Assembly: GCA_964512655.1 (NCBI GenBank)
Contig: CAZEJT010000001.1
Location: 310,001 to 374,000, forward strand
From: VBOC01 sp964512655
Lineage (GTDB): Bacteria; Bacteroidota; Ignavibacteria; UBA10030; SZUA-254
Length of the DNA: 64,000 nt
Direction of reading: 5' to 3'
Part shown: piece by piece, positions 1 to 9,751 of the stretch
Numbering within the stretch: the stretch's first letter is position 1
How the letters are laid out: every line of letters starts with the position of its first letter
Notes under the pieces: generated by a model
Seen by the model: the letters and a program-made list of their open reading frames with translations, nothing else
Databases searched by the model: none
Told to the model about the DNA's origin: nothing
Program-made: the position numbers and the translations under genes

Positions 1-1
1 C

Positions 2-2104
2 GGAAATCCGATCGCGAGCGCCCATCTTTTCTTCAGCGTGGAGAACGGTCCGTGGACTGACAAACTGATGACGATGATTGCAGTAGATTCCACCTATGAG
101 GGATTGATACTCGACATCGACGGCAACCCGCTCGCGGCAAACACTCACGTTCGATACTTCGTCAAAGGCATCGACGATCATGGCCTCTCGACAATCCTTG
201 CCAATTCGAGCGGGAATTTCGCGACCGATTCCTCGAAAGGCTTTTTCTTCTATCAAGTTCTCGACCGTCCCATCACTGTTCGGGACATACAATTCACTCC
301 ATATGTGAACGGGCGCTCGCCCTACATCGGAGGAGTGGCCACGATTGGCGGCATTGTGACGGCGTCGTCGACAGAGATCGGCGTCACCCCGTTGAATTCC
401 GGCGGCACCTCTTCCTGGTACATTCAAAATGGCACACTTCCCTGGAGCGGAATCTGGGTAGTGAAAGACACCGTGAACCATCCTCCGCTCGATTCCCTGA
501 AGCTGGGAGATAGCGTCACTGTCACGGGAACGATCCAGGAACAATTTGACGTGACCCGCATTCTCGACTCCGTCGTCCTGATCAACGCACACAACAAGCC
601 CGTGCCGGCCCCGGTGACCATCACCACCGGAACATTCGGAAACCGCGGCAACGGAGACACGACGGCGGAGCGCTACGAAGGAATGCTTGTCAAGATGGTC
701 AACGCGACCATCGACAACCTTTATCCCATCTTCTCAGATTCGACCGAATGGGGAATGAATGACGGGAGCGGCCAGGTGCTCATCAGGCGCGATGGCATTA
801 ATAGTTACAGCAATCGCGAATCTGACACCTCCACGCTTGGAAGTTCGCGCATCCTCCATGCCAGCGAGAAAATCGATACACTGATCGGGGTGGGCTGGTT
901 CAGCTTTAGCCGTTACAAGGTGGTACCAAGGACTAACCGCGACATCGTCGCAGGGGACTTATATCCTTATGATAACAACTGGAACATCGTTTCTGTTGCG
1001 AAGAAGCAAGTCCCCGCGTCGACGGCCTACAGGGTGGATTCACTCTTCCCGGGGAAGGCATCCCCTGCATTCGCCTACTCCGGATCGTATGTTCTTAGTC
1101 CCAATCTGACTATTCCCGCAGGTTACTGGCTGCGATTTTCCGGTGCGAGGAATATCGCCCGGCTCGGCCTGAAAGTGACGCTGGATACGGTTGCCATAGG
1201 ATCCGGATGGAATCTTATCGGTTCGATCAGCAGCGCGGTTTCCACATCGACCATCACAACAAATGGCGGCAACCACCTGGGGAATTTCTTCGGTTACTCG
1301 GGCGCGTACAGCACCGTATCGAGCCTGACGCCGGGGAGAGGGTACTGGGTAAAGGCGGACATCGCCGGCTATCTTGTCCAGTCATCCACGGGGAACATCC
1401 CCAAGGCGGAGCCTCCCGCGGCCGATTACAACTGGGTCAAGGTCGCCGATCGTGACGGTAACAGCCAGACGCTGTACTTCACCCAAGACCCCGAGGGAAA
1501 GATTACGTTAAGAGACTTCGACATGCCCCCGGCCGCGCCGGTGGAAGACTTTGACATGCGGTGGAGCACGGGCAGGATTCTCGAAACGTATCCGGCGGTC
1601 ATCAAAGAATCGAAAACCATCCCGATCACCCTCAAAGCTGGTACCGGACCGCTCACGGTGAGCTGGTATGTCTCCGGGAAGGATCAAAAGTCCTTCACGC
1701 TGACTGATGCCGAGAACGGGAAACAGATGAAGTCGCTGACGCTCAAGGGCGCCGGATCGAGCATCGGCTTGAAGGCCGGGACGGAGAAACTCCTCCTGCA
1801 TGTCGCATCCGGACCTGCCGTTCCAAGGGAATACTCTCTCGGTCAGAACTATCCGAATCCCTTCAACCCGTCTACGACATTTATCGTCGGGCTACCCGAA
1901 GCAGCCCACCTTGAAGTCGCGGTTTACAACGTGCTGGGACAGAAAATTGCGACTCTCGTGGATGAGGTGCGCGAGGCAGGGTACTACCCTGTGACGTGGA
2001 ATTCGAACTCGCAGCAAGGGCTCACAGTAGCCAGCGGTGTGTATTTCGTGCGCATGAACGCCGAAAAGTTCACCGCGGTGCACAAGGTTATGTTGATGAA
2101 GTAG
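2..2104 (+). CDS. Secreted protein with C-terminal T9SS type A sorting domain (5' end outside window)
   Basis: The reading frame is open back to the first bases of the window, so this is the C-terminal part (about 700 residues) of a longer protein. The GTG at 38 is probably internal. About nt 350-960 resembles an OB-fold module of secreted nuclease-associated proteins (WSGIWVVKD, GDSVTVTGTI). About nt 960-1410 holds two repeats of a W-N-(I/L)-(V/I) ... PG-x-GYW-x-K motif. The last 85 residues, from NYPNPFNPST at nt 1850, are a type A sorting domain with the usual VYNVLGQKIATL and SGVYFVRM strands. Known of the family: such domains send proteins through the type IX secretion system to the outer surface. 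The repeat module also occurs in the protein at 34011-37130. Function beyond being exported is unknown. Confidence 0.85.
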   Translation, partial: GNPIASAHLFFSVENGPWTDKLMTMIAVDSTYEGLILDIDGNPLAANTHVRYFVKGIDDHGLSTILANSSGNFATDSSKGFFFYQVLDRPITVRDIQFTPYVNGRSPYIGGVATIGGIVTASSTEIGVTPLNSGGTSSWYIQNGTLPWSGIWVVKDTVNHPPLDSLKLGDSVTVTGTIQEQFDVTRILDSVVLINAHNKPVPAPVTITTGTFGNRGNGDTTAERYEGMLVKMVNATIDNLYPIFSDSTEWGMNDGSGQVLIRRDGINSYSNRESDTSTLGSSRILHASEKIDTLIGVGWFSFSRYKVVPRTNRDIVAGDLYPYDNNWNIVSVAKKQVPASTAYRVDSLFPGKASPAFAYSGSYVLSPNLTIPAGYWLRFSGARNIARLGLKVTLDTVAIGSGWNLIGSISSAVSTSTITTNGGNHLGNFFGYSGAYSTVSSLTPGRGYWVKADIAGYLVQSSTGNIPKAEPPAADYNWVKVADRDGNSQTLYFTQDPEGKITLRDFDMPPAAPVEDFDMRWSTGRILETYPAVIKESKTIPITLKAGTGPLTVSWYVSGKDQKSFTLTDAENGKQMKSLTLKGAGSSIGLKAGTEKLLLHVASGPAVPREYSLGQNYPNPFNPSTTFIVGLPEAAHLEVAVYNVLGQKIATLVDEVREAGYYPVTWNSNSQQGLTVASGVYFVRMNAEKFTAVHKVMLMK

Positions 2105-2126
2105 GGTAGCGAGTGTCTCGCAGGGT

Positions 2127-2148
2127 CCCTCCCCCGAAAGGGGGAGGG
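2127..2148 (+). terminator. GC-rich hairpin after the first T9SS gene
   Basis: A perfect 9-bp stem (CCCTCCCCC at 2127-2135, GGGGGAGGG at 2140-2148) is closed by a GAAA tetraloop, 23 bases after the TAG stop. No T-run follows, so termination or mRNA 3'-end protection is possible but not certain. Confidence 0.5.
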
Positions 2149-2229
2149 GTCGACGAGACCGGGCAACTGCTGCGCGTTTTACTTGGTCCTTGTTTTGATT
2201 GATTTTCGGCCGTTTCCGTCAAAAATGGC

Positions 2230-2258
2230 TTGACAGTTTCGACATCTTTGCGTATCTT
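2230..2258 (+). promoter_or_regulatory. Promoter upstream of the 2289-residue protein
   Basis: TTGACA at 2230-2235, a 17-bp spacer and TATCTT at 2253-2258. It matches the TTGnnn-17-TAnnTT form seen at nine other places in the window. Transcription would start near 2265, giving a leader of about 450 nt before the ATG at 2715. Confidence 0.7.
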
Positions 2259-2355
2259 TATCTGTTCTTTTTTTATCTCTCCGCCGGAATTTCCGGCAAC
2301 TCAATCAGGGGCATTCTTGATTTTCTCCCTCCACGCCATGTGGGGGATTGTTTCA

Positions 2356-2383
2356 ACGCAAGAGGCTTTTGCGTCTTTTTCTT
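2356..2383 (+). terminator. Terminator-like hairpin inside the leader
   Basis: ACGCAAGA (2356-2363) can pair with TTTTGCGT (2367-2374), including one G-U pair, over a 3-nt loop, followed at once by CTTTTTCTTC. Together with the promoter at 2230 it bounds a transcript of about 115 nt. This could be an attenuator for the large gene or the end of a small RNA. Confidence 0.5.
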
Positions 2384-2478
2384 CGGAGCGGGGGTACGTG
2401 AAGCCTGATGATTGTTTGATCTCCTTCAGGACAATTAGTGGATTGTTGTTACCGTTGTAACCCCAATTTTATCTCTCT

Positions 2479-2507
2479 CAGAGGTTCCGCCGCTCGTGGA
2501 ACCTCTG
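2479..2507 (+). other. Perfect 10-bp hairpin in the leader
   Basis: CAGAGGTTCC at 2479-2488 is the exact inverse of GGAACCTCTG at 2498-2507, with a 9-nt loop. No T-run follows, so it is more likely an RNA structure or a protein-binding site than a terminator. Confidence 0.5.
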
Positions 2508-2714
2508 AAGGTCACTCCGCTGGCGCAGCGGTTATCTCGCTGCAGTCCTCCCTGGCCATCTTTCCCTCGATGATTTCTATTTCTTAATGCTACGGAGACA
2601 AGAAATTAACATACCTTCGTTACTTTCCACACTGAACCTGAATTTTTTATCCACTGCGCTTCCGGCGCACCCCGTTTCACCGCGGGGCTTCACACTATCC
2701 GCATAGGAGGGTTT

Positions 2715-5700
2715 ATGCATCACGTTTCACGATTAAGTGTCCGCCTCATGTTCCTGCTCGCGATCGTCATTCTGACGGGCGCAATGGCCGCGACGGCGTG
2801 GGGGCAGGTAAAGTTGGAGGAGAATTTTAACTACACCGCTGGCACGAGCATGACTGCCAACGGTTGGACGGCGCATAGCGCGGGTGGGACCAATCCGCAA
2901 AAGGTAGCTGCCGTCGGACTGAGTTACAGTGGCTATGCGTCGTCTGGCATAGCTCTCGCAGATACGTTCGTGAACACCGGCGAAGATCTCAACAAGACAT
3001 TCGCTTCATTTCCGAATGGCGCAGCCTCGGGGTCTCTGTATTATGGCGTGATGGTTAACCTCGCTACCCTCGGGACAACCGCGGACACACTGGATTACTT
3101 CTTTCACTTTTATAAAAATTCTACGACATTTCCAGCCAGGCTCTACGCAAGGAAAGCGCAGAATGGGAACTACTCATTCGGAATATCAAAGTCAGGGGTT
3201 GCAGGTCTGAAGGCCTTTGGAGATTCCATTTACTCAACAGGAACCACCTACCTAGTCGTTGTTAAATATAAATTCGTGGCTGGTTCCTCGAACGATACAG
3301 TTGCACTCTGGGTCAACCCTACTCTCGGGACAGCTGAGCCTGCACCCACCGTTGCCGAACTGGCCGCCGATGTAACCGGCGGTGCTGACGTTGACACGAT
3401 ATACGGCGTAGCGATCCGGCAAGGAGGCGGTTCAGCCATCGAGGTAGGCGGTAAGGTCGATGGGATCCGCGTTGGTACGCATTGGGAAGACATCACCGGT
3501 CCACTCTCCGCCCCGACGGTGACAACCGGTTCTGCAACGAGTATCACCACGACGACTGCAATTCTTCACGGGAGCGTCGTTCCGAACAATGCCAGCACGA
3601 CCGATAATTTTGACTACGGAACATCGCTAAGTTATGGCAGCTCTGCCACGGCTGACCAGAGCCCATTAACTGCAGGAGGCACCGCAGTTGCAACGACGGC
3701 AACGGTGACAGGGCTAACACAGAATCAGCTCTACCACTTCAGGGACCCTGCTACGAACAGTCAAGGGACAACGAACGGATCGGATGCTAGTTTTACGACA
3801 GTTCCCGATGCCCCGGTGACTATCGCTCCATCGAGCTTCAGTTCATCAGGTTTCACAGCTAACTGGACCGGCGGCGCGGGCAATGCTCCCGCGACGTACA
3901 CTTTGGACGTAGCAACCGACGCTGGATTCACGTCGATGGTATCCGGCTACCCGCTTGCAGGCATTGCCTCGACTAGCTCAGCCGTTTCGGGTCTTACGGC
4001 AGGGTCGACCTATTATTACAGAGTGCGGGGTGTCGATGTGGGCGGAACAAGCAGCAATTCTAACACCACCTCGGCTAATACTATCCCCGGCGCTCCCACC
4101 GCGACGGCCGCGACGAGCCTGACTCCGGTCTCGTTTCAGGCGAACTGGACAGCGCCGAGCGGGACAGTAACAGGATACCGGCTTGACGTTGCTACAGATG
4201 TGGGCTTCGGATCGATGGTCTCCGGTTATAACAACAAGGCGGAGGCCGGCTTGAACGATGCCGTGACCGGTCTTACCCAGAGTACTACATACTATTACCG
4301 GGTTCGTGCGGAAAATGGAAGCGGGTCTGGTGCGAACTCCAATACCATTACGGTGACAACTCAGTCGAGCAGTGCTTCCACGGCGTCTGATGTGGTGGCG
4401 ATCTCATCCTCTGAGTCCGCAACGATCTCCTCGCTCACGAACGATGCAAGCCCGCTTTCATCTTCTCAGGGCACGCAGGTTTGGAAAATACAGATTCGGG
4501 ACGGAGGCGGATCTCCGGATGCCGACGGCTTGCCGACGCAGTTGCTGGCGGTCACTTTGACGCAGGACAGCGCTAACGGAGTTCCCAATTGGGCTAATGC
4601 GATGTTAGCCGCCGATCTATTCTTGGACAGCACGACCACTCCGCACCTTGCGAGCGGAACGATAAACTCGACGAGCATCGTATTCTCGGGTTTTGTTGCA
4701 TCGGCACCCGATGACGGAACGAAGGATCTCATCGTTCGAATTTCTCTCAAGAACCCGCTTGGCAGCGGAGTAGCCGACCACCAGCACTTCGGATTCAGGA
4801 TAGTTAACACCAATGTAACCGCAGGCGACTTCTCCGTCAGCTCGCAGTTCGCGGCGTTCACGCGAGCGCGCTCAGATAACGCCCAGAACGAGATATCCGT
4901 GGCTGCGACTCAATTGAAATTCACAACGCAGCCTCCAGGTGCGGCTCAAACCAGCACGAACATTAGCACCGCCGTGAGCGGCACTGACGCGAACGGCAAC
5001 ATAGATCTTGACTATGCCAGTACTGTCACTCTGGCGCGAGGCGCGGGCACGGGCGGGTTCTACGCTGCCTCAACACTTTCACACGCGGCATCTTCCGGAA
5101 CGGCCTCCTGGTCGGATCTCCGGTACAACACGGCAGAGGCGGGAGTAACAATTAATGCTTCGGATGGTTCCCTCACACCTGCGACCTCGACCGCTATCAC
5201 ATTCAGTCCGATTGTCAACACTCAATCGGATGTCATAACGAACGCCGGCGAATCTGCTACGGTGTCATCGATTATCAATGACCCTCCTCCGCTTACCAGT
5301 GCTCAGGGCACGCAGGTCTGGACCGTGAGAATCCGTGACGGCGGCGCTACGGCTCCCGATACCGATGCTCTGCCAACGATCCTGAACGGGTTAACGCTCA
5401 CGAAGAATGCGACCAATTCCGTCCCGGATTGGGCGGCAGCCATTCGTGCGGCGGACCTGTTTGATGGTGCAGTGCATGTCGACAGCGGGGCGATCACGTC
5501 GACGAGCATCATCTTCACGGGCTTTACTGCGACTGCTCCGGATAACGGCACGAAAGATCTGCAGATCAGAATTTCGCTCAAGAATCCGCTCCCTGCAAAT
5601 TCGGACGGAAAGAAATTCGTGTTCAACGTTTTGGCCGCCAACGCGACGGCAGCCGGTGGCTCGACGAGCTCACTCTTCAACGGTTCGGCAGCGACTGCGT

Positions 5701-8700
5701 CTTCAGACACCTCGAAAAACGTCATCGACGTGACTGCTACGAAGCTGTTATTCGTGGGATCCGTACCGAACACTCGGAAGGACTCCATTTTCTCGGCCAC
5801 AGCGAAGGCGACCGACGCAAATGGCAACACGGATCTGGGATACGGAGGTAGTGTAACGTTTCTGAAGGCCGGGGGGCCCGGCACGCTTAGCGGCAATGCA
5901 CCGGTATCGGCGGTGAGTGGATTAGCCACTTCTACGACGTTGAAGATCGATACGGGTGGAAGGGACACCCTCTCCGCGAATGCCGCAGGTTTGACCTCAG
6001 CGCTTTCAAACTCGTTTGTTATCATCGACAAGGTGATCTTCAAAGTGGCGTCAGGGCCATCGAATGTTCCCTCAACTTTAGGGCCGTTGGGCTTGAATGC
6101 AGTAGACACTCTCTATTGGGACACGCTCTCCACCTGGCAGGTTGTCTCGGGTGTATCCGTCACGGGAATCCCGCACAGCCTGGATTCGGTGATCCTGGAT
6201 CACTCGAACAGGGTGGCAGCCTACATCGTGAAGGTGAGCAACACGATTGCCGATTCCTGCGCCGAGCTCGTCATCGGCGCTGTTGGTAATGCTGTGCCCG
6301 TAGGTCTTATGATTGACCCAAAGAACAGGACCATCCCTGCGTTCTTCTTCGGAGACGGAAAGAACGGAAACTACGATATGGTGATTTCAGGCGGCGGCAC
6401 GTTCCTGGATATGAAGGACACCGCCGGATCGACTTCAGGCAAAGGGGCGAATGTCGTCTTCAGGACTCTGTCCGATTCCATGAAGATACGCGCAGGAGGG
6501 TTATGGTATCACCAGACCCCGGCCTTCAACACGATGCACCGGATTCTGAGCAGAGCCGTCGATGGAGATTACGGTACGGTCGAGTTTGATATCGACCTCT
6601 CGCACTATACCGGCATCTTCGACGCCAGCGGCGGAGGAAACTACTACTATCCGAACGTCATGTTCAGCAACACTCACGGGGCGCCGACATACTTCTGGTT
6701 CGGAAGCGGAGCCACGACGATCCACGGAAACCTGACGGTCAACGCGGGAGCCAAGGATTCGATGATGCTGAATGGCTATCCGTTCCTCATCGGCGGCAAC
6801 ATCATCAACAACGGGACGATCATAGCCACCACCTCCTCGGTTGTAATGTCGGGTACCGCACCGCAGACCGTGTCGGGAAATCCGATGACGCTCAATGCAG
6901 GTCTGACGACGTTCAACCCCACCGGCACGACGTTTAATACGAACGTGAACATCACCGGCGGGACCGTGCAGACCACCGGAACCTTTACGTACGATTCCTC
7001 AGGGCTCCCAACCAACGTGACGCGAAACGTTGTCGGAACCTTTAACACCGGCGCAAATACCATGAACCTTAATCCCGCCGGCTCGTTAAACGAAGGCGCG
7101 AACCCGGTCCAGGGCAATGTTACCGTCACCCGGACGGCCTCGCAAAACGTGATCCAGACGTTCGGGAACATCGGCTACGAGATCACCGCGGCCGGTGGAA
7201 CCCCCGGATCGACGGTCATCACCAGGAAGACGGGTGCCGCATCCACAGGCAATGGCCACCAGTCGATCAAGAGATACTTCGACGTGACTCCCACGAACAA
7301 CTATGGGATGAATGCTACCATCGGAGTCTCCTACGTTACGAACGAGTTGAATCTCATCCCCGAGATTCAACTCTCTCTGCAGCAATCGACAAATGCCGGG
7401 ACCACGTGGACGGGACAGAACGGCTCCGTCAACACCAGTCTCCATAAGATCACGGCTGCACCGGTGAACCACTTCTCGCGCTGGACGGCCGCTTCCACTG
7501 ACTCGCAGCTCTTTGTGTCGCACACGATCACGGTCAGAAAGTATGCCGATGCCGACGGCGATTTCAACACCATCGGCGACCAGAGCCTCAAGAAATGGAG
7601 ACTGTCGCTCTACAAAGATACGGTACAGACCGCCGACTCGATCTCGGGCGGTAACCCGGCGAACGGAGTCCTCACGGTGCCAAATCTCGCGGCGGGAACA
7701 TACATCGCCGTGGAGGCGGACAGCACCTCTTCCGGATGGACCTCGCTGGGCAAGATCCACAACGGAGTGAGAGTGGCGACAACCACGCGCTACGACACCC
7801 TCACAGTATCAGGCGGAATCAGCGACAGCGCAGACTTCATCAACCACGGTGGAATCTTCACGGCCAACACCATCAGGGTGCGCAAGTTCGTTGATGCCGA
7901 CGGTCAATTCTCGACGAGCGGCGACCGCACGGCGAAGGTCTGGTATCTTGAAGTTCGAGATACGGCCGGAGTTCTGTACGGATCGACCACGGATACGAGC
8001 CTGACTGTTGTCAGCCTTGCCGATAACCAGTACGTAGTAAAGGAGGCCGACAGCTCGGGATGGGTGCACATCGGAACCATCGCGAACAACGTGCCTGCCG
8101 CAGGATCGAATAATTCGGTGACCCTCACGCTCTCCGGCGGCCAGCAGCATGCCACGGTCGACTTCGTGAATGCCGCTCCCAGCTACAGCGTCCGGTACCG
8201 CGGATTCCGGCCGGATAGCCTTGCAAACGACGTCGACAATAAGGGCAAGGTCGGCAAGTTTGTAAAGCGGAAGGCGGATAAAGTGGACTTCATCGCACAG
8301 GTTGTGAACGACACCGGTACCGTGGTCGGCCTGCACATGGAGTTCGGCGACGCGATCAGGCTTGACTTCCCATTCTACACCGTTCCGGCATCGTCGCATG
8401 CCTCCGACGGTAAGAACAAGAAGTGGGATTTCACCTTCAGCTCACCGGTTCATCATGGCGACACTGTTCTCGTGTATGGATTCGGCGACAAGGGGAAAGC
8501 CCAGAAGGTCGGCAAATACTACTGGGAAAATGGGATCACAATCGTAGGGACGAAGAAGAAGGATCCGAACTTCCCGAGGAACGATCCGAAGTATCCCATG
8601 CCGAATCGTGTAAATGCTCTCTTCGAGACGTTTGCTCAAAGCGCCTTCGGTTCGAACGGACTGGTGGTGGGAAGGTTCAGGACTGATAGTCTTAAGGAAT

Positions 8701-9584
8701 TTGGCTGGCTTGAGGCCCTGAAGTACACAGACGTACTGAAATCCCTCAAGGACAAGACCGGCCTGCACACAGGTCCCCCGAAGGGATTTGACAAATACAC
8801 CTCGGGGAAACCGATCCTGAAGGCGCAGAAGTCGATCCCGCCGAGCAAGCAGAACAACGTGCTGATCGCGGATCTGGTCGCTCTGAAGCTGAACATCGCC
8901 GCGAGCGAGTTCGGTAAGACCCCTGTCGGGTTCGGCGAGCTGCTCTACAGCGACACGGCGTACGTCCCGACCTCAAGCACCGTGAATTTCCTGAACGGGA
9001 AGATGGTGAAGGAGATAGCAGCGTATGCGGACACCGTGATGATGGGACGCTACCAGGGTACGACGCACGTTTTTGCGGTCGATTCAATCCTGAAGACGGT
9101 GGCGTACGCGGCAGAGAGGATCAACGCGGCATTCGAAGGGGCCGTGGACACGATCGACTTCGCGGCAAAGCTTCACATGAGCGGCACGAAGAGGCTCGTT
9201 GACGTGCCGTACCTGCACGCGAACCCCGGAGTCATCCCGGCGGTCATCATCCCGCTCGACAAGCCGATCGTCGAGACGCCTCAGCAGTTCAAGCTCTATC
9301 AGAACTACCCGAATCCGTTCAACCCGACCACGACGATTCAGTTCGATCTGGTTGATCAGTCGGTTGTGACGTTGAAGATCTACAACGTCCTCGGCCAGGA
9401 GATTGCGACGCTCCTCGATCACGCGACCCTTGACGACGGGACGCAGGAGATCGATTTCAACGCGGCCAACTTCGCCACGGGCGTTTACTTCTACCGCCTG
9501 ATCACGGAGACGGTGGCCAATCCGGATGACGGGATTGACGCCCACACGTTCACGAGCGTCAAGAAGATGCTCCTGATCAAGTAA
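2715..9584 (+). CDS. Giant multidomain secreted protein with T9SS type A sorting domain
   Basis: 2289 residues, with a signal peptide ending near residue 31 (AATAWGQ). After a LamG-like N-terminal region (about 32-265) come three fibronectin-III-like domains (about 270-550) carrying TYYYRVR strands. Two long homologous repeats of about 270 residues follow (about 555-1105); each opens with SA-T-S ... GTQVW ... IRDGG and ends with a DANGN Ig-like segment. Then comes a beta-helix-like stretch (about 1150-1480). Two prealbumin-like repeats begin VRKYADADGDF and VRKFVDADGQF (about 1600-1810). The last 95 residues, from NYPNPFNPTT, are the sorting domain. The start follows an AGGAGGG ribosome binding site, unusual for this genome. 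Family knowledge suggests a cell-surface or released adhesin or structural protein; the exact role is not known. An intrinsic terminator follows. Confidence 0.85.
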   Translation: MHHVSRLSVRLMFLLAIVILTGAMAATAWGQVKLEENFNYTAGTSMTANGWTAHSAGGTNPQKVAAVGLSYSGYASSGIALADTFVNTGEDLNKTFASFPNGAASGSLYYGVMVNLATLGTTADTLDYFFHFYKNSTTFPARLYARKAQNGNYSFGISKSGVAGLKAFGDSIYSTGTTYLVVVKYKFVAGSSNDTVALWVNPTLGTAEPAPTVAELAADVTGGADVDTIYGVAIRQGGGSAIEVGGKVDGIRVGTHWEDITGPLSAPTVTTGSATSITTTTAILHGSVVPNNASTTDNFDYGTSLSYGSSATADQSPLTAGGTAVATTATVTGLTQNQLYHFRDPATNSQGTTNGSDASFTTVPDAPVTIAPSSFSSSGFTANWTGGAGNAPATYTLDVATDAGFTSMVSGYPLAGIASTSSAVSGLTAGSTYYYRVRGVDVGGTSSNSNTTSANTIPGAPTATAATSLTPVSFQANWTAPSGTVTGYRLDVATDVGFGSMVSGYNNKAEAGLNDAVTGLTQSTTYYYRVRAENGSGSGANSNTITVTTQSSSASTASDVVAISSSESATISSLTNDASPLSSSQGTQVWKIQIRDGGGSPDADGLPTQLLAVTLTQDSANGVPNWANAMLAADLFLDSTTTPHLASGTINSTSIVFSGFVASAPDDGTKDLIVRISLKNPLGSGVADHQHFGFRIVNTNVTAGDFSVSSQFAAFTRARSDNAQNEISVAATQLKFTTQPPGAAQTSTNISTAVSGTDANGNIDLDYASTVTLARGAGTGGFYAASTLSHAASSGTASWSDLRYNTAEAGVTINASDGSLTPATSTAITFSPIVNTQSDVITNAGESATVSSIINDPPPLTSAQGTQVWTVRIRDGGATAPDTDALPTILNGLTLTKNATNSVPDWAAAIRAADLFDGAVHVDSGAITSTSIIFTGFTATAPDNGTKDLQIRISLKNPLPANSDGKKFVFNVLAANATAAGGSTSSLFNGSAATASSDTSKNVIDVTATKLLFVGSVPNTRKDSIFSATAKATDANGNTDLGYGGSVTFLKAGGPGTLSGNAPVSAVSGLATSTTLKIDTGGRDTLSANAAGLTSALSNSFVIIDKVIFKVASGPSNVPSTLGPLGLNAVDTLYWDTLSTWQVVSGVSVTGIPHSLDSVILDHSNRVAAYIVKVSNTIADSCAELVIGAVGNAVPVGLMIDPKNRTIPAFFFGDGKNGNYDMVISGGGTFLDMKDTAGSTSGKGANVVFRTLSDSMKIRAGGLWYHQTPAFNTMHRILSRAVDGDYGTVEFDIDLSHYTGIFDASGGGNYYYPNVMFSNTHGAPTYFWFGSGATTIHGNLTVNAGAKDSMMLNGYPFLIGGNIINNGTIIATTSSVVMSGTAPQTVSGNPMTLNAGLTTFNPTGTTFNTNVNITGGTVQTTGTFTYDSSGLPTNVTRNVVGTFNTGANTMNLNPAGSLNEGANPVQGNVTVTRTASQNVIQTFGNIGYEITAAGGTPGSTVITRKTGAASTGNGHQSIKRYFDVTPTNNYGMNATIGVSYVTNELNLIPEIQLSLQQSTNAGTTWTGQNGSVNTSLHKITAAPVNHFSRWTAASTDSQLFVSHTITVRKYADADGDFNTIGDQSLKKWRLSLYKDTVQTADSISGGNPANGVLTVPNLAAGTYIAVEADSTSSGWTSLGKIHNGVRVATTTRYDTLTVSGGISDSADFINHGGIFTANTIRVRKFVDADGQFSTSGDRTAKVWYLEVRDTAGVLYGSTTDTSLTVVSLADNQYVVKEADSSGWVHIGTIANNVPAAGSNNSVTLTLSGGQQHATVDFVNAAPSYSVRYRGFRPDSLANDVDNKGKVGKFVKRKADKVDFIAQVVNDTGTVVGLHMEFGDAIRLDFPFYTVPASSHASDGKNKKWDFTFSSPVHHGDTVLVYGFGDKGKAQKVGKYYWENGITIVGTKKKDPNFPRNDPKYPMPNRVNALFETFAQSAFGSNGLVVGRFRTDSLKEFGWLEALKYTDVLKSLKDKTGLHTGPPKGFDKYTSGKPILKAQKSIPPSKQNNVLIADLVALKLNIAASEFGKTPVGFGELLYSDTAYVPTSSTVNFLNGKMVKEIAAYADTVMMGRYQGTTHVFAVDSILKTVAYAAERINAAFEGAVDTIDFAAKLHMSGTKRLVDVPYLHANPGVIPAVIIPLDKPIVETPQQFKLYQNYPNPFNPTTTIQFDLVDQSVVTLKIYNVLGQEIATLLDHATLDDGTQEIDFNAANFATGVYFYRLITETVANPDDGIDAHTFTSVKKMLLIK

Positions 9585-9613
9585 GCAGGACAGAAAGCGT
9601 ACCACCATCCACT

Positions 9614-9652
9614 GGGGCATCCCGGGTATCCGGGATGCCCCAATTATTTATA
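9614..9652 (+). terminator. Intrinsic terminator after the giant T9SS gene
   Basis: A perfect 12-bp stem (GGGGCATCCCGG at 9614-9625, CCGGGATGCCCC at 9630-9641) with a 4-nt loop is followed by AATTATTTAT. It lies 30 bases after the stop codon. Confidence 0.8.
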
Positions 9653-9670
9653 GGGGCGCGCAGGTGAGGA

Positions 9671-9696
9671 GCGCGGGTTAAAGCCCCACCTGCCGG
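9671..9696 (+). repeat. Degenerate family B (REP-like) element
   Basis: GCGCGGGTTAAAGCCCC resembles the family B core but has an imperfect right arm and lacks the CTAC tag. It sits between the terminator and the promoter of the next operon. Confidence 0.4.
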
Positions 9697-9712
9697 GTCA
9701 CCTCTCGGCAGA

Positions 9713-9741
9713 TTGCCTTTCTGCCGTATTTTTGATAAGTT
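9713..9741 (+). promoter_or_regulatory. Promoter of the envelope operon
   Basis: TTGCCT at 9713-9718, 17 bp, TAAGTT at 9736-9741. The ATG at 9752 lies 10 bases past the -10 element, so the mRNA would have only a few untranslated bases. This spacing decides in favour of 9752 as the start of the GWxTD gene. Confidence 0.5.
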
Positions 9742-9751
9742 GATGCGCAGG

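Larger units (their letters stand above)
2105..2714. other. 610-bp intergenic leader region
   Basis: This gap holds, in order, the GC hairpin at 2127-2148, a strong plus-strand promoter at 2230-2258, a terminator-like hairpin with T-run at 2356-2383, a small GTTAC/GTAAC hairpin near 2448-2461, a perfect 10-bp hairpin at 2479-2507 and a purine-rich ribosome binding site just before the ATG at 2715. The small ORFs at 2199-2460 have no recognisable product and I do not call them. The region looks like a long regulated 5' leader, or a small RNA gene followed by a leader. Confidence 0.5.

Noticed and set aside
2199..2460. Small plus-strand ORFs in the leader of the giant protein
   Set aside because: They overlap each other, start at or before the mapped-by-eye promoter, and the sequence is better explained as an RNA leader with hairpins.
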